A DNA stretch of 64,000 nucleotides from Chaunax sp. Z400 (Eukaryota > Chordata > Actinopteri > Lophiiformes > Chaunacidae): the NCBI GenBank assembly GCA_037577475.1, contig CM075194.1, forward strand, positions 21,872,492 through 21,936,491, given 5' to 3'. The notes below the pieces were generated by a model that had not been told where the DNA came from, made no database searches, and saw only the letters and a list, made by a program, of their open reading frames with translations. The position numbers were made by a program, and so were the translations under genes. Positions 13,984 through 26,828 of this stretch are shown here, piece by piece. Position 1 is the first letter of the stretch. Every line of letters starts with the position of its first letter.

Positions 13984-14373
13984 AGCCCCATTTCCACTGC
14001 TAATACCGGCTCTACTCTACTCTACTCGTAAATAGTACCTGGTACCTGGTACTACTTTTATAGTACCACCTCCGTTGTGTTTTCAAGCGAGATGGAGCAC
14101 AAATCAATGGCCGCCACGCTCAAACGGTCAAACTACTTTAGCTGCCCTAACTTTTTTATTGCAGACGCTATATTGAGGAGGTGCAGACGTTCCTGTCTTA
14201 AACAGCTGAAGAGAGGATCATGAGAGGTGTGTGTCGTGTTGAAGACTACACAACGGTAGTTTTGCACGGCGTCCATCTACCCTGAGGAGGAACCATCCCA
14301 TAATGGGAAATTGACCTGCAGAAAAGTACCTGATACCAAGCAGAGTTGAATAGAGCCGGTACTACGTAGTGGG
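13984..14373. mobile_element. Harbinger-like MITE, 3'-truncated and internally deleted
   Basis: It starts AGCCCCATTTCCACTGC and shares the interior of the complete copy at 46103-46573 ('cacaaatcaatggccgccac', 'actactttagc', 'gcagacgttcctgt', 'gagaggtgtgtgt', 'gccggtactacg'). About 70 bp of the interior is missing, and it stops just before the right terminal repeat (at 'gtagtggg'). Confidence 0.65.
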
Positions 14374-15466
14374 CATGCAGCTTATGTGTACTACTCATAA
14401 ATTTGTTAACTGACTGAAGAAAGATGAATTCCAACATCTTTCACACGTTTAGTATTAGTATTTCAAATAAGTATACATATGGATGTAATGAAAAAGTCTT
14501 ACGTGAACTGAATTTTTTACAGTGCTCCTATTTTTTTTTTTTTTATAAGCACTTGTCCTGTATGGTTAAAAAAAAAAGAAAAGAAAAATATACCATGATC
14601 TCCAGCCCAAATCACCTCTGGTCACTTCCTGCACCTGCTCCTCTTCACATCCATCCAGACGTCAGCCATTCTTTTCATCCTCTCACCTCCACCATCAGAC
14701 TCCATCAGGGGTGTATCCTCTACCATGCACTGCTTCACTTACTGCCCCGTTGATGCCCTCTTGATGGGGATGATCACTAAAGACTTTTCATATTCTTTAT
14801 CTTCATGGTGAAACAGTTGCTCACTCTTATTTGAATATTTCCTGATTGTGATGTAGCTGACTCCAGTTATTACTCACTAGTTTTTCTGTGAAAAAAAGGA
14901 GTGAACTGGTGCTGTTTAAACAAATTTTAACATCTGGGATGGATATTAGCTGCGAGTAAATAATGAACATTTGGTTCAAAGTAGAATAATGTGTTTTATG
15001 TGCACTTGTCATATTAAACAGAGAAATGCTTTTGTGGACTTAAACAGGTTCATGTGTTTCTGCTGTGTGATTATGCAGCTTTATGTCTACTGTAATATTA
15101 TACATCATTTGCATTCAGGTTGTTGGAGTCATATTTGGTATTTTTTTCCTCAAGTAGATCCACAGATGTCAGAGGCTCGGTAATTTCTCGCTGCTCTGGT
15201 GCAACAAAGTAATTGCAGGATTTGTTATGAACATCTTTGAACATCGTGTTTATTTTATTTAATGACCCCGTTCCAAATCGGCTTTGTGGCTGAGGACTGA
15301 AAGCTAAATCTATATTATATTTACACATCCAGCAGTGTGTGTGTGTGTGAGAGCGTAACGAGCAGACAAAGAGATGAAAAAAAGCACCCTGTGATAGAGA
15401 TACAGAGAGTGAGAGACATCCAGAGATAAAAAGAGACAGCTGCTCAGGCCTGATTTATGGGCTTGA
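14374..15466. other. Intronic stretch, nothing recognised
   Basis: A-rich and T-rich runs near 14530-14590 only. No supported gene. Confidence 0.4.
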
Positions 15467-15509
15467 TCCTCTGAAGGACCCACCTTTGTGTGCTGTGTCC
15501 TTCAGAGGA
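15467..15509 (+). other. Perfect 13-bp hairpin
   Basis: TCCTCTGAAGGAC at 15467-15479 is perfectly complementary to GTCCTTCAGAGGA at 15497-15509, with a 17-nt loop. Function unknown. Confidence 0.6.
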
Positions 15510-15737
15510 CCTGAGGGCCGGGTTGAAGCAGCTCTGACTCACCCAGTAAGAGAGACTAGCTTCACAGAGACCAGGAGTATTGGTAGAATTATGCTGCCAA
15601 CTCTTATTGTCAGTCAGGTTCCACGAAAACTCACTTTCCAGAGTGAATTGTGGTGTGTGATGAGCAGCTTGTAACAAATAGTGATGCAATAATGGTTAAT
15701 GCGTCCAAAGAGCCTGTTAAACCCTCTGTATACTACC

Positions 15738-15965
15738 CTCTTAAAATAAGAGTTAATGCCTGCATTATACTTCTTGTATTTTTATGCCTCTGCGCTGGTG
15801 GCAGCTGGAGCTGGAGGCGCTACGTTTGGGGGGTTTTACAACCGTCCATCCCATCTAATAAACACAACATCTCATGAATATCTTGAGGGAATTTCTCCAT
15901 GTCCTCTTGGACTGATTAGAAAGGTCGCTGTGACCTCACAGAACATGTTTTTGTCATAAATTAAG
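15738..15965 (+). repeat. Dispersed repeat ('gctgtgacctcacagaacat' family), copy 1
   Basis: 'cttgagggaatttctccatg', 'ggtcgctgtgacctcacaga' and 'tttttgtcataaattaag' are diagnostic of a common fish repeat. A second partial copy lies at 52290-52430. One frame reads S-W-S-W-R-R by chance. Confidence 0.55.
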
Positions 15966-18900
15966 AAAACGTAAGTCCGCACTCCCCCAGCAAAAAAAAA
16001 GAAGAAAAGATGACACTGTCGAAAATGTACAGTCTTTAACTTTGACTCAAAAGCTGAATAATTGTCGAACTGAACATCAAACTCAAAGTTAATGAATAAA
16101 TCTGGAACCGATTACACTGATCTAAATGAGGGCAATTTATATTTTTTGAGCAATTATTATCCCTCAAAGTCAGTAATTCCAGTTTTAGAGGTTGACTGAT
16201 GGAGGCTGTGCAGATATGGGCCACAGTAGGAAACAAGTTCTGTCCACACTGATTGAAAAAACTCCCTAAGTGCAGATTAATTGTCTATTTCTAATTCAAT
16301 ACAATGAGAATGTCTTTAGTTCTGGTGTAAAAATCATCTACATAGTGATGACATTTTGCCAAGAACTAGCCTCAATACCTTTGATTAAGTTCCTTCAAAG
16401 TCTATGAGTGGACAGACGTGGATGCTCCTTTGTGCGCTCAGGTCTACAACCATGAGGCTGTAGTTCTTGTTTGGTTCTGGGCACTATAGTCACAAGAGCA
16501 CAATATACAAAGTGAATACAACTTGGCCGTGTAATGTTTGTTTGACTTTGACAAGTTGATGCAGATCTCCGGTATGCTCCAATAAATGACTGATTAGGGT
16601 ATTATTGATTGTGGGCACAGAGAGTTTTAAAGGACACAGTTCACGTCAAAAGAAGGCAGCAATTCTAAGCAAAGCATCAGGTATTAAGTTTTGTAATTTG
16701 TATTATTAAAATTTTTGCCTGATGATGATATATTGGGAGTTTGATTCAAGAACTGAACTGAATTAATGCAATAAAATACAAATTCGGGTACATTTCATTG
16801 TGGAGTACATTGCCAGACTTAAAATAGTATTCCACCGATAAATCACATGATGACAGGTGAGAATGTGATACATGATATTTCCTAAAGATATACCTTATTA
16901 ATATTCCTCCATGCGCTGTCTGTTGCATTATTTATGGAGAGCCTGTCAACGGCTGTCTACGCTGCTCTTTGAATCAGTGTTAAAGAGCAGCTAGGAGCTT
17001 GTTTGGAGACCGGTGTGCAGCAAGGATCAGATGGGATCTGTTCAGATCACCGCTTAATCCGGCTGGATCAGAGAGGCAAGTTCACCTCGGTCCACGGTGA
17101 TGGGTAATTCTGATAGCAGGCGGGGTGGAAATTCAAACGCTTGTCTGTGTGCAAATAATGACTCACACATGCAGACTCAAACGCATTAATGCATACTGAT
17201 GATTAGGGAGTTGAGGAGTAATACATTAAACCAATAAGCAGTGCTTATTGTGTTCAGCTGTCAGTTTTGTGCCAGGGATCAAATCAGTTCACAGCACTGA
17301 CTGTTCCTCTAAGAAGCTTATTTTTTTTATGTGAGGAGAAAACATGGGAAAATGTATGCACTACCTTATGCAGACATACAGTGACAAAGACAGTGTGATT
17401 TACTCGTCTCTTTGCATTGACTCTCTGAGTCCTTCCTCCTGCAGCGATGTGCATTCTTGTCCCTCCAAGACCTATAGAGAGGCAGAGGAAATGCCATCAG
17501 TGCTGTGGGAGCTGACTCAGCTCCAAAAATGTTTCTTTTTCAATTTTCTGCCTTTTTTGTTCTCTGTTTTCCCCCCTCATTATTCATGATAGCGCCGCCA
17601 GCGTAGCGATGGAAAAATGATGGATCAGGAAAGGGCAAGGGAAAGAGTTGGAGGAGCAAGAATGCGAAAAACGATATTAAAGAAATATTAAAACAAGATA
17701 GACGCTGTCAAAGACTGAGTGAGATAAGTCTGGAAGAAGGATTAGGGGCGTTTGCGGGGGGAATGCATTTGAGGGAAAGTAAAACGATATGACAGGCTTC
17801 AGAGGACTAACCAGACCAGATGGGGAGCAGAAGAGAAATGGAGATGAAAGAGATCGTCTCTGATACCGGGAGACAGAGGAGATGATAGAAAATTGTGCCT
17901 GGCATTTGATAAGCCATATTTATATACCCAGTAATTCAGTTCTACTTTCTTCTCTTCCAATGTCAGGAAGTCAACCTGCTGGGGGCTTATCGACCAGCTT
18001 TACACCTGTCCCACAGGTCTGAACCCTGTTAAAACACCGGGGTGTTGCTCTGCACCGTTCTCCCCAAAACCAGCTCCAGACCTGGCTAAACAAGCAGGCA
18101 TCCCTCTAAGCCAAAGAAGACCCCAATTTCTCATTCCTTCAACTTTGCTCCATCTGTGTTTGTTCATTACGTTCCATCAGTCTTGACAGTGCAGAGGGAG
18201 ACTTTTTCTTCACTCAGAAATTCATTTAAAGCACCCGGGCAGCAAAGAAGACCTTAATTTAACTGCCTTCTTTCACTCGTTCTCCTTTCTGAGCATGACA
18301 TATGGAGGAGATGAGTAAATATAGAGAGGAAATGTAGATAACTGGGTTTTGTCTGCAGAGAGGAATACTAAGAAAGATGGATAATGGTGGCCTTTTTTCT
18401 TCCGAGCAGAGCTTAATGATGTCTTCCTGCCCTTCCTTGGTGTAAAATAATATGACTTACTGTTCTTTGGATGGAATTTCCAGCTCCAGGAAGTCGATTT
18501 CAGACACTGAGGGAAAATTTATGAGGCAGAAGATAAATGAATTTAAGACCGAAGCGTCAGATTGGACTTAAAAACTGAGTGTTCTTTGCAGCTCCAGCTC
18601 CACGCTCAACTGTATCGGTCTGGGCCGATGCAGGAAACAAATGAGTTTGTTTGTTATTTGAGGAAGCAGAATTGGGATGATCTGTTTGCATGTTTACTGA
18701 AACAACCAGACACCATCTGACAGAGGGAGAAAGGCTCTGTAAGCAGATCATTTGGGGGCTTCAGTCAGTCTTTAGGATTGGCTGGAAAACACAAATGCTT
18801 CACAAACATCTGCGTCCAAGGTTAGCGAGCTAATGAGGCCTTTGTAAAACAAAAGCTTTCCTCTGTCCCATCTAACAGCTGAAAGCACAGCCTGTCAAAC

Positions 18901-20331
18901 TGCGGAGTTAATAGACATTCAGCGTTGTCAAAGCCTCAAACCAACAGTAATTGTTATTTATTCTGTTTTCATTTTAGGCAGAAATCTCTCAAACGCGACA
19001 CAACCATTGTTGGTTGCTTGAACACAAGTCGAACACTTCTAGTGGGTCATAAGTGATGATTGAGTAGGCTTACTTTTGTAATGTATAGAATACTTTTAAG
19101 CAATAATAAACCAACTCAATTCCCTGGCTTTGTGACATTTGCTCGCAGGGTTAAAATTATTCTTGCTCTCTCGCTGTATTTGTCTTGGTTCTGGAGGTGG
19201 TCCAAATAACACGAAACCCAGGGGGAGTTTTGTTGAGGAATACAAATGTTCTCGCTTCTTTCAATTTAAGTGGCAATCTGATGGATCTTTGAGGGATTTT
19301 AGATATTAAAAATTGTAATTAGATTCTGTATTGGGCAAAGTCTCCACTGTAGCAAACGAGAGGCTTTCTCGCTCTATATCAGGTCCTGTCCTCAGACTGT
19401 CGGGCATACTTATCCAGACCAGTCACAGTTTGTACCGCGGTTAATGACTTAACAGCCTGTTTCATATCTCAGTCAACACTTTGATCATTTCTTAATGCAC
19501 TTTTAAATGTGGCACTCATTCATAGACTTGCACTTTTGAATATATGCAAGTGTTCAGACCCACACGAAGCAATCTTTGTCAACACACAGCCAATAATCAC
19601 CACGATTATTTCAGATTCCCTTCGCTTCCTGCTGAAAGCTGCAGCCTCAGTAACGTCATTAGTTGGGAGAGGAGAGGATGGATGAGACGTATTTGTAGCT
19701 GCAGGTCAGATGAACTTTTATAATGTTCTGGTTGTCATGGGGATTCATAGACAGTAACAGAATGTTTGTCTTGGGGTTTTTGCTGTGTATAATAATTCCT
19801 AAAACTATATCGCAAGTTTTGCTAAGAGTCCCTGGAGCTTCTTTTTTTTTTTAAAGTCCACCGCTGTGGTGCAGTCTTCACCAGGAAGCTCTTCTTTGGC
19901 CTCAGCCAGTGGCATGTCATGTCATGTCCTGGCTTCGACTAATGCTAATGTGCCTTGCTAGTGCAAGGTCACATTGTCCCAGAATAACAGGACAGGCCTG
20001 AGCACATACACAGTCCAAGTGGGGCGCTCTCCTAAGAAAACAATCCCTGTGTCTGCTGGAATCAGGCAAGTTGTGCGTTTGTTGCTGGAACTTGTAATAC
20101 TCAATTTGACTTATCAGCATCGCCATCAGTAACATGAATCTGTGAGTGGATTTGGCTCAGCTCTTAATGGCATTGGCACTGGCGCCTGTGGAGCATCTGG
20201 CCTTCCCAGGCAGACGTAGGGTCCTGTTGATTGTTAATGGGTTTTTATCAGTTTGAACACACACACTGCCTGACCCTGCTCACCTTCACTCACACTGTCT
20301 CTGTGTCTTTCCTGCCCCATTACTTACCAAA
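15966..20331. other. Intronic stretch, nothing recognised
   Basis: No supported gene, RNA or classifiable transposon in about 4.4 kb on either strand. It is relatively free of obvious repeats, so it is a reasonable place to look for conserved noncoding elements by comparison. Confidence 0.35.
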
Positions 20332-20381
20332 ACACACACACACACACACACACTTACACATATATAACCCCCCAGGAACCA

Positions 20382-20437
<56 letters not shown>
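20332..20437 (+). repeat. Two (CA)n microsatellites
   Basis: (AC)n at 20332-20353 and a pure (CA)n of 55 bp at 20383-20437, separated by about 30 bp of unique sequence. Poly-Thr-His or Cys-Val frames through them are artefacts. Confidence 0.95.
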
Positions 20438-20440
<3 letters not shown>

Positions 20441-20686
20441 AAGCCCAGTGAGGGTGGTGTGTTTTTTCTCTCAGTAGGCCCAACCTGCTGCTCATGATTT
20501 GAACTGATGAGGCCTGTCAACGCTTAGCGCACCAATGCTAATCTCATCACACTGCTTGTGGGTGGGAGACTTTAGCGTCTGTGCTAGCTCAGCGGCTGCC
20601 CCCGGCCCTAATTTTATGAACTCGCATAGCTATGCATCTCACCTAATGTCATTATTGTCAAATGGTTTTGATAAAGACCAGTGCTG

Positions 20687-20711
20687 CCCCCCCCCCCCCC
20701 CCCCCCCCCCC
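20687..20711 (+). repeat. Homopolymer of 25 C
   Basis: Uninterrupted C25 (G25 on the other strand), unusually long for a C/G homopolymer and able to form i-motif/G-quadruplex structures. Confidence 0.95.
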
Positions 20712-22244
20712 GCTTGATTAGCTCTGTTACTCCGTCTTCCAGCACGCACACAGAGAATTCTACCTCACCCACTGAGATGTAATGAATGTAATAATGCCCC
20801 TGTGAGAGGACAGGAAGACAGAAATGGCCTTGTGTAGAGGAAGAGAGATACCAGCAGAAGCAGCTGGACTCAAATGCCACAGTCAAATACCACATTTTAG
20901 TGCTTTGACCTTCCCACTTATTGGCTTTTCAAGCATTAAAGCTATTAATACGTTATAACCACAATGTCACCATCTGCTTATTGATAGTTTACAACTTTAA
21001 AATTGCATTTCCCCCTTTTCAGTTTTGAATATTTAAGTGATTATGTGCACAATTATATTTACAATTATTCCACTCTGATGAAGCCATCGTCTGTGTCGAC
21101 CATGTCTTGACACGTAGCTCAGTTTGAAGGTATTTTTGAAATCATTGAAACATCTTCAGACATGATAAAAGCACCTCTATGCAGAGATACCTGTACTGTC
21201 ATCTTTGTCCTTGGTTTATCTGTAGTTGAAGGTTGGGTCTGTGTGACCGGCTTCTTAGCATTGGTGCTTTTCCAGACCTATTCGCTTCTTCTGCCAGCAT
21301 CGTAAAATGCATCACTTCCTCCAGCCCTGGAGATTTTTCCTAAACCACCACAGCTGATGTCCAAATGTCCTGAATGTAGATTCAAGTTGGAAACTATGTG
21401 TCGTACAACACATAATTTAAATAATCTTTACTTGTCTTCTAGTGCTATTTGCGGTCATGCTGTGCATGAGCATGATTTATCTGTCTCTCATAACTCTGTT
21501 TTTTTTGTTTCTTTGTTTTTTAGTCTCTTTGAAATTAAAAATCTCTTTTACAAGAGAGACCTGGCCAAGGTCGCAGCCAGTCACACATATTATAATACAA
21601 GATGTTATACAAAAATCCACAATTAAACAACATAGACTATTCATACATAGTGGCCTCTCAAGAAAAATGAGCACATCTCCATCATCACGTTCTTCATAAT
21701 GCCTTTAAATTTGTGAATTCATACAAGCGAATCTAATTGTAGGTCCTTTTGTAAGGATAGAATGACCTGTACATCAGCTGGTAATAAGTAGATATATTAA
21801 TTCAAATGTAATCCCTTTGTCAATATGTCTAAATATCAGCATGCCGCGTTCTCTTCACTAAGAGACAAGGGTGAAGGATTGGGAGCTGAGTCTGTGCACT
21901 CAGCATACTTGCTTCAGCTTTTATATCCAAATCACTGTTGCAGAGGTGATCGTCAATGTGAATCTGGAGATGTATCCATTTTCCCAGAAACCCCCCTGGG
22001 TAATCTCCCAGTCATTGTTTCAACCAGTTATTCTCTGCCGAGCTGAGTGCTGACGTGATCCAGCAGATGGAGGAGAGGGATGTACATGTTCTTGTATTTC
22101 TTTAAAAATAATCTGCATTTTCATTTGTCTATCTAGTCATGTCATACCATGTAGAGTACATTCCTGTAATGACCATTAAATCCTAATGACTTGATGGGGA
22201 ACTTTTTAGTATTAAGTTTTTAATGTGGGATTAATGTCAAGGAC

Positions 22245-22355
22245 AGGACGCCGGCTCAGTGATGAACAGCTGCAGGTTCAAATCCAGCAGCCTGCTGCAG
22301 GCTTTCTGTCAGAGTCATGTTCTCCTTGTGTCTGTGGGTTTCCTCTGGGATTGGT
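22245..22355 (+). mobile_element. tRNA-headed SINE with LINE-type body, truncated
   Basis: 'gccggctcagtgatgaacag' then 'gcaggttcaaatccagcag' (decayed B-box), then 'catgttctccttgtgtctgt' and 'gggtttcctctggg'. Same family as the longer inverted copy at 28244-28625; cut off after about 110 bp. Confidence 0.55.
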
Positions 22356-22860
22356 GGACCATATATCATTACTATTACAATATTTAAATATGCATAAATT
22401 ATCTTCACGTCTTCTAAGCTCAGGGCTTAATTTGTTGTGCAGGATACTGCTGGAAATGGGACCTCCCAGACTGGGATCAGCATTTAGGGTGATCAGGTTC
22501 CTATTAGCACCTATTGTCACTTAAAATCTGTAAATACATTCTGTGTAATGTTTTATCTGTTCTGTCATGCTTTGTTATGTTATGTTTGTTATGTTAATGC
22601 TAACAGGTTAAAGCTCAAAAATTGCTTGTTTGCCTTAGATGTGTTTTAATATTCTGTGTGCACACGTTTCAGCTACCGTTACAGTGATTTGCAGCAGGAA
22701 GCCTTTGCTTTTTATTGTGTAAATATTTAAATAGTTAAGCCCCACATCTAAGAAAGTGATTGTTTGTACTGTGAAATGGAGAAACGAGTATAACTCCCAT
22801 ATGTTTTTCATATCAAGGAGCCTTTAACTGACCCCGTATGAAACCCGATGAACGATTTGT

Positions 22861-23060
22861 CACCAAGTAGGTTATGTTTTCACCCATGTTTGTTTGTTTT
22901 TTAAGTTTTTTTTTTTTTGTCAGCAGGACTACACAAAAATCACTGAACTGATTTTCATGAAAACTCCATAATAGACTCCATTGAATTTAGACATTTTGGA
23001 TATACTGCATATTTAGGGGGTTGGTATTTATAAGTGTGCAGTTTGGTGCTGAACCAAAGG
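22861..23060 (+). repeat. 'ggttatgttttcacccatg' repeat family, copy 1
   Basis: 'ccaagtaggttatgttttca', a T/TTTG-rich spacer, then 'gcaggactacacaaaaatca' and 'ctgattttcatgaaaactcc'. Related copies are at 26356-26520, 44700-44818 (reverse) and 57967-58670. Confidence 0.5.
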
Positions 23061-23239
23061 AAAATGTGATTTGAACGGCTGGCTGTTACAAATATTGTAA
23101 CCTTAAAGTATTGTTACAGGGCTATGAGTTTGATTTTGGATCGGGCTTAATTGAATTAAAGGCGACTGTTGATTTGTTGTTGTTTTGGCTGAGGTATGTG
23201 CTCCACAGAGTACCAATACTGAAAATAAAATATTTCCTG

Positions 23240-23312
23240 TTTTGCTGGAGACCCCCTAGAACCTCCTAATGGATTCCTAGAGGTTGTCGGACCCCCCTTT
23301 GAAAACCACTGC
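23240..23312 (-). mobile_element. DNA-transposon terminus (CAGTGGTTTTCAAAG on the minus strand)
   Basis: The segment ends 'ccccctttgaaaaccactg', the reverse complement of a CAGTGGTTTTCAAAG-type end common in fish hAT-like elements. Only this end was found. Confidence 0.4.
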
Positions 23313-23692
23313 CTTAGGGGGTATATGTGTAGGTGTGATGCTGTCCATATCAATGACACTAAGTGGAGGATATCAACAGACAAACGGCACATCAGCTTGC
23401 TGATTTTGAGTGATCATTGACGCCTCTAATGACCAATGTAGAATTATTTTTGATGTGTGAACTTTTTCTTTAACCCCGACTCACCGGAACAGGAACTCTT
23501 GTTTTTCTGGGACTCTCTGATTTTGCAGATTAAGCTCTGTCTATACTTATTTGTCAGCCTTACCGCAGGACAACAGACGACAAAAAAAAAAAAGATGTCG
23601 TTTACCTCAATGACGTTGTTGGATGAGTGTCGGTTTGCACATGAGACTAAGAGCCTGTTGTTTGCAGCTCTCTAGCATCTCTGTGTAAGTGG

Positions 23693-23832
23693 AAATGGAC
23701 TGTATTTATATAGCATTTTTCTAGTTTACCTGACGAGTCAAAGCAATTTTCAGCACAAACCAGCATTTATCCATTCCTGCACTGGTGGAAAAGGTTGCCA
23801 TGAAAGGCACCACCTGCTCATCAGAGCTGCTC
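23693..23832 (-). mobile_element. Truncated tRNA-SINE ('aaagcactttgagt' tail family), minus strand
   Basis: 'atggactgtatttatatagc' and 'ttttctagtttacctgacga' are the reversed tail of the SINE whose fuller copy is at 31974-32222, followed by its body ('gcactggtgg', 'cacctgctcatcagagc'). Confidence 0.55.
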
Positions 23833-26050
23833 ATTCATCATCAATGTATTTATTCATTTATTTTGTTGTGTTTTTCATTTGTTTCTTTTTAAAGTATGGA
23901 AAAATACTGTATTAAGGCACAAAGGCACCCACGGGTGCCATTTTAAAGAAGGTGCCATCGGTCTCCCATCAATCCTCAGCCTTCAACTGTAGCTCTGAAA
24001 AGAACACAGAACAGGGTGGTAGCATCACCCCCAGGCCGGGAGGGAGAACAGCACAACAAAATAAAACAAATACAAATAATGAATCAGGGCCGTAACAATT
24101 TACAAAAAAAAATAAAAAACCTCTTTGGTTGATCATGGCACAAATCGATCAGGCTGAAGCATGACAAAACATCAGTAGTGAGTATTTCTTTAAAATATCA
24201 TATTATACAGGAACATGATTTATGATTATATTGTGTTTTACATGCAGTGTGGTAAAAATATTAGTTTGCTGCTGCTAAACTCGAAGCCCTTGTTATTTAT
24301 TAGGGTTGTGGAAAAGAGCTGCCATTTGAACAGAATCTATGTTGTGAATTACTTAATAACACTGCATGACTCTCCAAGAGCAATTTAGCCCATTCAGGCT
24401 AATTGCTTCCTCATAATTGAGCCTGCTATGCACATGGAGGCTATTATCCACAAAACTGCCTAAATAAAATTAACTGTTTTGGTCATTTTTGTGTTTGTAC
24501 AGTGCAAATGTGTCTGCGTGATTGTTCATTATTATTGCAACCAGTGCTGGGTTTCCACGCGGTGCAACCTCCTGCCTTTTGTGGCCAATTCACTGTCAGT
24601 AGGTGCCGTTTTGACGGTAAGCCGGCTTCTCCGAAGGACTGATTTTACAGATCACTAACCAGGCCTGCAGTTCCAGACAACCAATGAGTTCCTTTTTCAT
24701 AATTTGGCTGTTTAGAAATCCTGTTGTATGTCAAGTGGTTGCGGTATTGGACCATTTTTCATATGCAAGCCATTCTATTTCTCTCCAGAAGAAGCAGAAA
24801 GAATGAAACAATAGACCTCCATTAAGTGATCCGAAGATTAGAAAGTTTCTCAGAATCACCCACGTGTAACCCTATACTCACACTTTCGCCTCCCACACAC
24901 TCGGCTTAGCATAGCTGCTAAAGTTTGTTGTCTTCTCCAGTCTCCCTACAACTGCCTCTCATTCATTTCCTCAGGGTCATTGACTTCCATCAGTTGCACT
25001 GCAATTACTGACACAGTATCATAGAGAAACACATTTGTTTTATATGCATTTGCTTCACATCAATTGAAGTATTTGTGTCCCATTTCATCCCCTTGTCCCC
25101 TTCATGTTCATAATGCATCTGCACTTTTTCCTAATGCTGTGTCAAATCCATGTTGCTTGTTTATTGAGAAAATGTGAAAATCAGTGCTCCACTGCTACTT
25201 GCACTCAATCAGACTCACACATAGCAGGCGCACATTTTTATTATCTTTAAATATTTTGATTTTTTACTGCAGTGCCATCTTACCTGAGTTGATATAAGTG
25301 AGTACCTGATGATTGTGTGGGAAACTGTGAAAATATGAATTAAAAAAAACTACAAATGGCATCAACCTACTGAAGCGTGATGCATTCACTGGAGAAAAAA
25401 TATTTTGTCCAGTTTTTCTGAATTATGACATTATTATCTTGTTAATTTAGGAAAACAAAAGTTTCACATTATCACAAGTGTAACATTATTGTCAATATTC
25501 ATTGAGATTGTTTTTTTCTCTTCTATGTGTTGGATTTAGTGTTATTTTATATTTGACATGTTAGATATGTTCAGCCCAAACACGCAGACCCATACCACTT
25601 ATGAATTCAGGACTATTACTTTTCATGAAAGGTGACAGGTTGTTGTTATATTGAGGCCTTTTGACATGAAATGTTGCCTTGAATATTGATGATGAGTGCT
25701 TAACAGTAGAAGTGTAAGTGTGTAAAAGTGTGTAAAAAATAACTGGCATCATAATGTAGCTGAGACACAATTAATGATTCTTTTATGATTGGAAGTTGAA
25801 CTTTGCTTATTGGATAATGTATAGGGAAAGTTGAATCCATAGAGTAGTTGTCCTCTCCACTTTATTTAATGACATAAAACACATTCATTTCCCAGAAATT
25901 ACAATTGCATGCAAGCATAAAGAGATACTTAAGTTTAAATCATTATTATAGTTATTTTAAGATGGCTCTAAAGTAGCGATGAGATCCACATAACAATGTG
26001 TGATCTGGTTCACTCCACTTATGGAGAACATTAAAAATACATTTTACATA
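23833..26050. other. Intronic stretch, nothing recognised
   Basis: AT-rich with short A- and T-runs. No supported gene or RNA; no classifiable transposon. Confidence 0.4.
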
Positions 26051-26128
26051 CAGTACCAGTCAAAAATTTGGACACAGTTTCCCATTCAAGTGGGTGGGTA
26101 ACTGTGTCCAAACTATTGACTGGTACTG
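26051..26128. mobile_element. 78-bp palindromic minimal Tc1-like element flanked by TA
   Basis: The left arm starts CAGTACCAGTCAAAAATTTG and the right arm, reverse-complemented, CAGTACCAGTCAATAGTTTG; both continue GGACACAGTT. TA dinucleotides at 26049-26050 and 26129-26130 are the standard Tc1/mariner target duplication. The terminal motif matches a known fish Tc1-like family. Essentially only the two inverted repeats remain. Confidence 0.75.
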
Positions 26129-26355
26129 TATATATTTTTTTCTCATGCTAAAGCCAGATAAAAGCATCAAAATACCTGTCAAAAGGCACCAGAATACAGG
26201 AAGTTACACCACCACCCTAAAACCTCTGTTAGATTGTCCCACACACATTTTCAATGCTTCCTACATCCATGGTTGTATGCAAGCCGTATGTAGAGGTAAC
26301 CTAGATATACAGTAGGTACAGTACAAGTCGACAGGTATGACTACGTTTAAATAAA

Positions 26356-26520
26356 CAACCTCCACCAAGGATGTTATGTTTTAACCCATGCTGGCTGGTT
26401 GGTTAGTTGGTTGGTTGGTTGGTATGCTGGTTGGTTGGTTGGTTGGTTGTTGGCTGGCTGTTGGCTGGCTGGTTGGTTGGTTTGTTGGCTGGTTGGTAGG
26501 TTGGCTGGTATGCTGGAAAG
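26356..26520 (+). repeat. 'ggttatgttttcacccatg' repeat family, copy 2, with (TTGG/CTGG)n expansion
   Basis: 'cctccaccaaggatgttatg' and 'ttttaacccatgctggctgg' begin the family. Its TTTG-type spacer has expanded into TTGG/CTGG tetranucleotides from 26390 to 26516, followed by (AAAG)n. Confidence 0.6.
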
Positions 26521-26533
26521 AAAGAAAGAAAGA
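26390..26533 (+). repeat. TTGG/CTGG tetranucleotide array plus (AAAG)n
   Basis: Imperfect 4-bp tandem repeat of about 127 bp followed by four AAAG units. The Gly-Trp-Leu-Val and Gln-Pro-Thr-Asn frames on either strand are artefacts. Confidence 0.9.
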
Positions 26534-26680
26534 ATCAGGTAACCACATGAAAACAACCCATGTGTGTTCACAGAAACATGCTAATTGATCCAGATTGCTG
26601 TCCTTGGCTATTATGTGTTCTTTCTCTACCCCTTTCCTTTTCCAATGAAGGTGCAGTTGTTCTGCAGCAATCAGGCATTT

Positions 26681-26682
<2 letters not shown>

Positions 26683-26740
<58 letters not shown>

Positions 26741-26764
26741 GCACACACACGCACACACACATAC

Positions 26765-26827
<63 letters not shown>
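26683..26827 (+). repeat. (CA)n microsatellite, 145 bp, interrupted
   Basis: CA dinucleotides with TA and CG interruptions between about 26736 and 26770, so two pure blocks flank a mutated centre. Cys-Val frames on the minus strand are artefacts. Confidence 0.95.

Positions 26828-26828
<1 letters not shown>

Noticed and set aside
15756..15850. S-W-S-W-R-R motif resembling the ALK segment just before this exon (candidate exon 3)
   Set aside because: The surrounding residues do not match, no suitable splice sites flank it, and the sequence is part of a dispersed repeat whose second copy is at 52290-52430.
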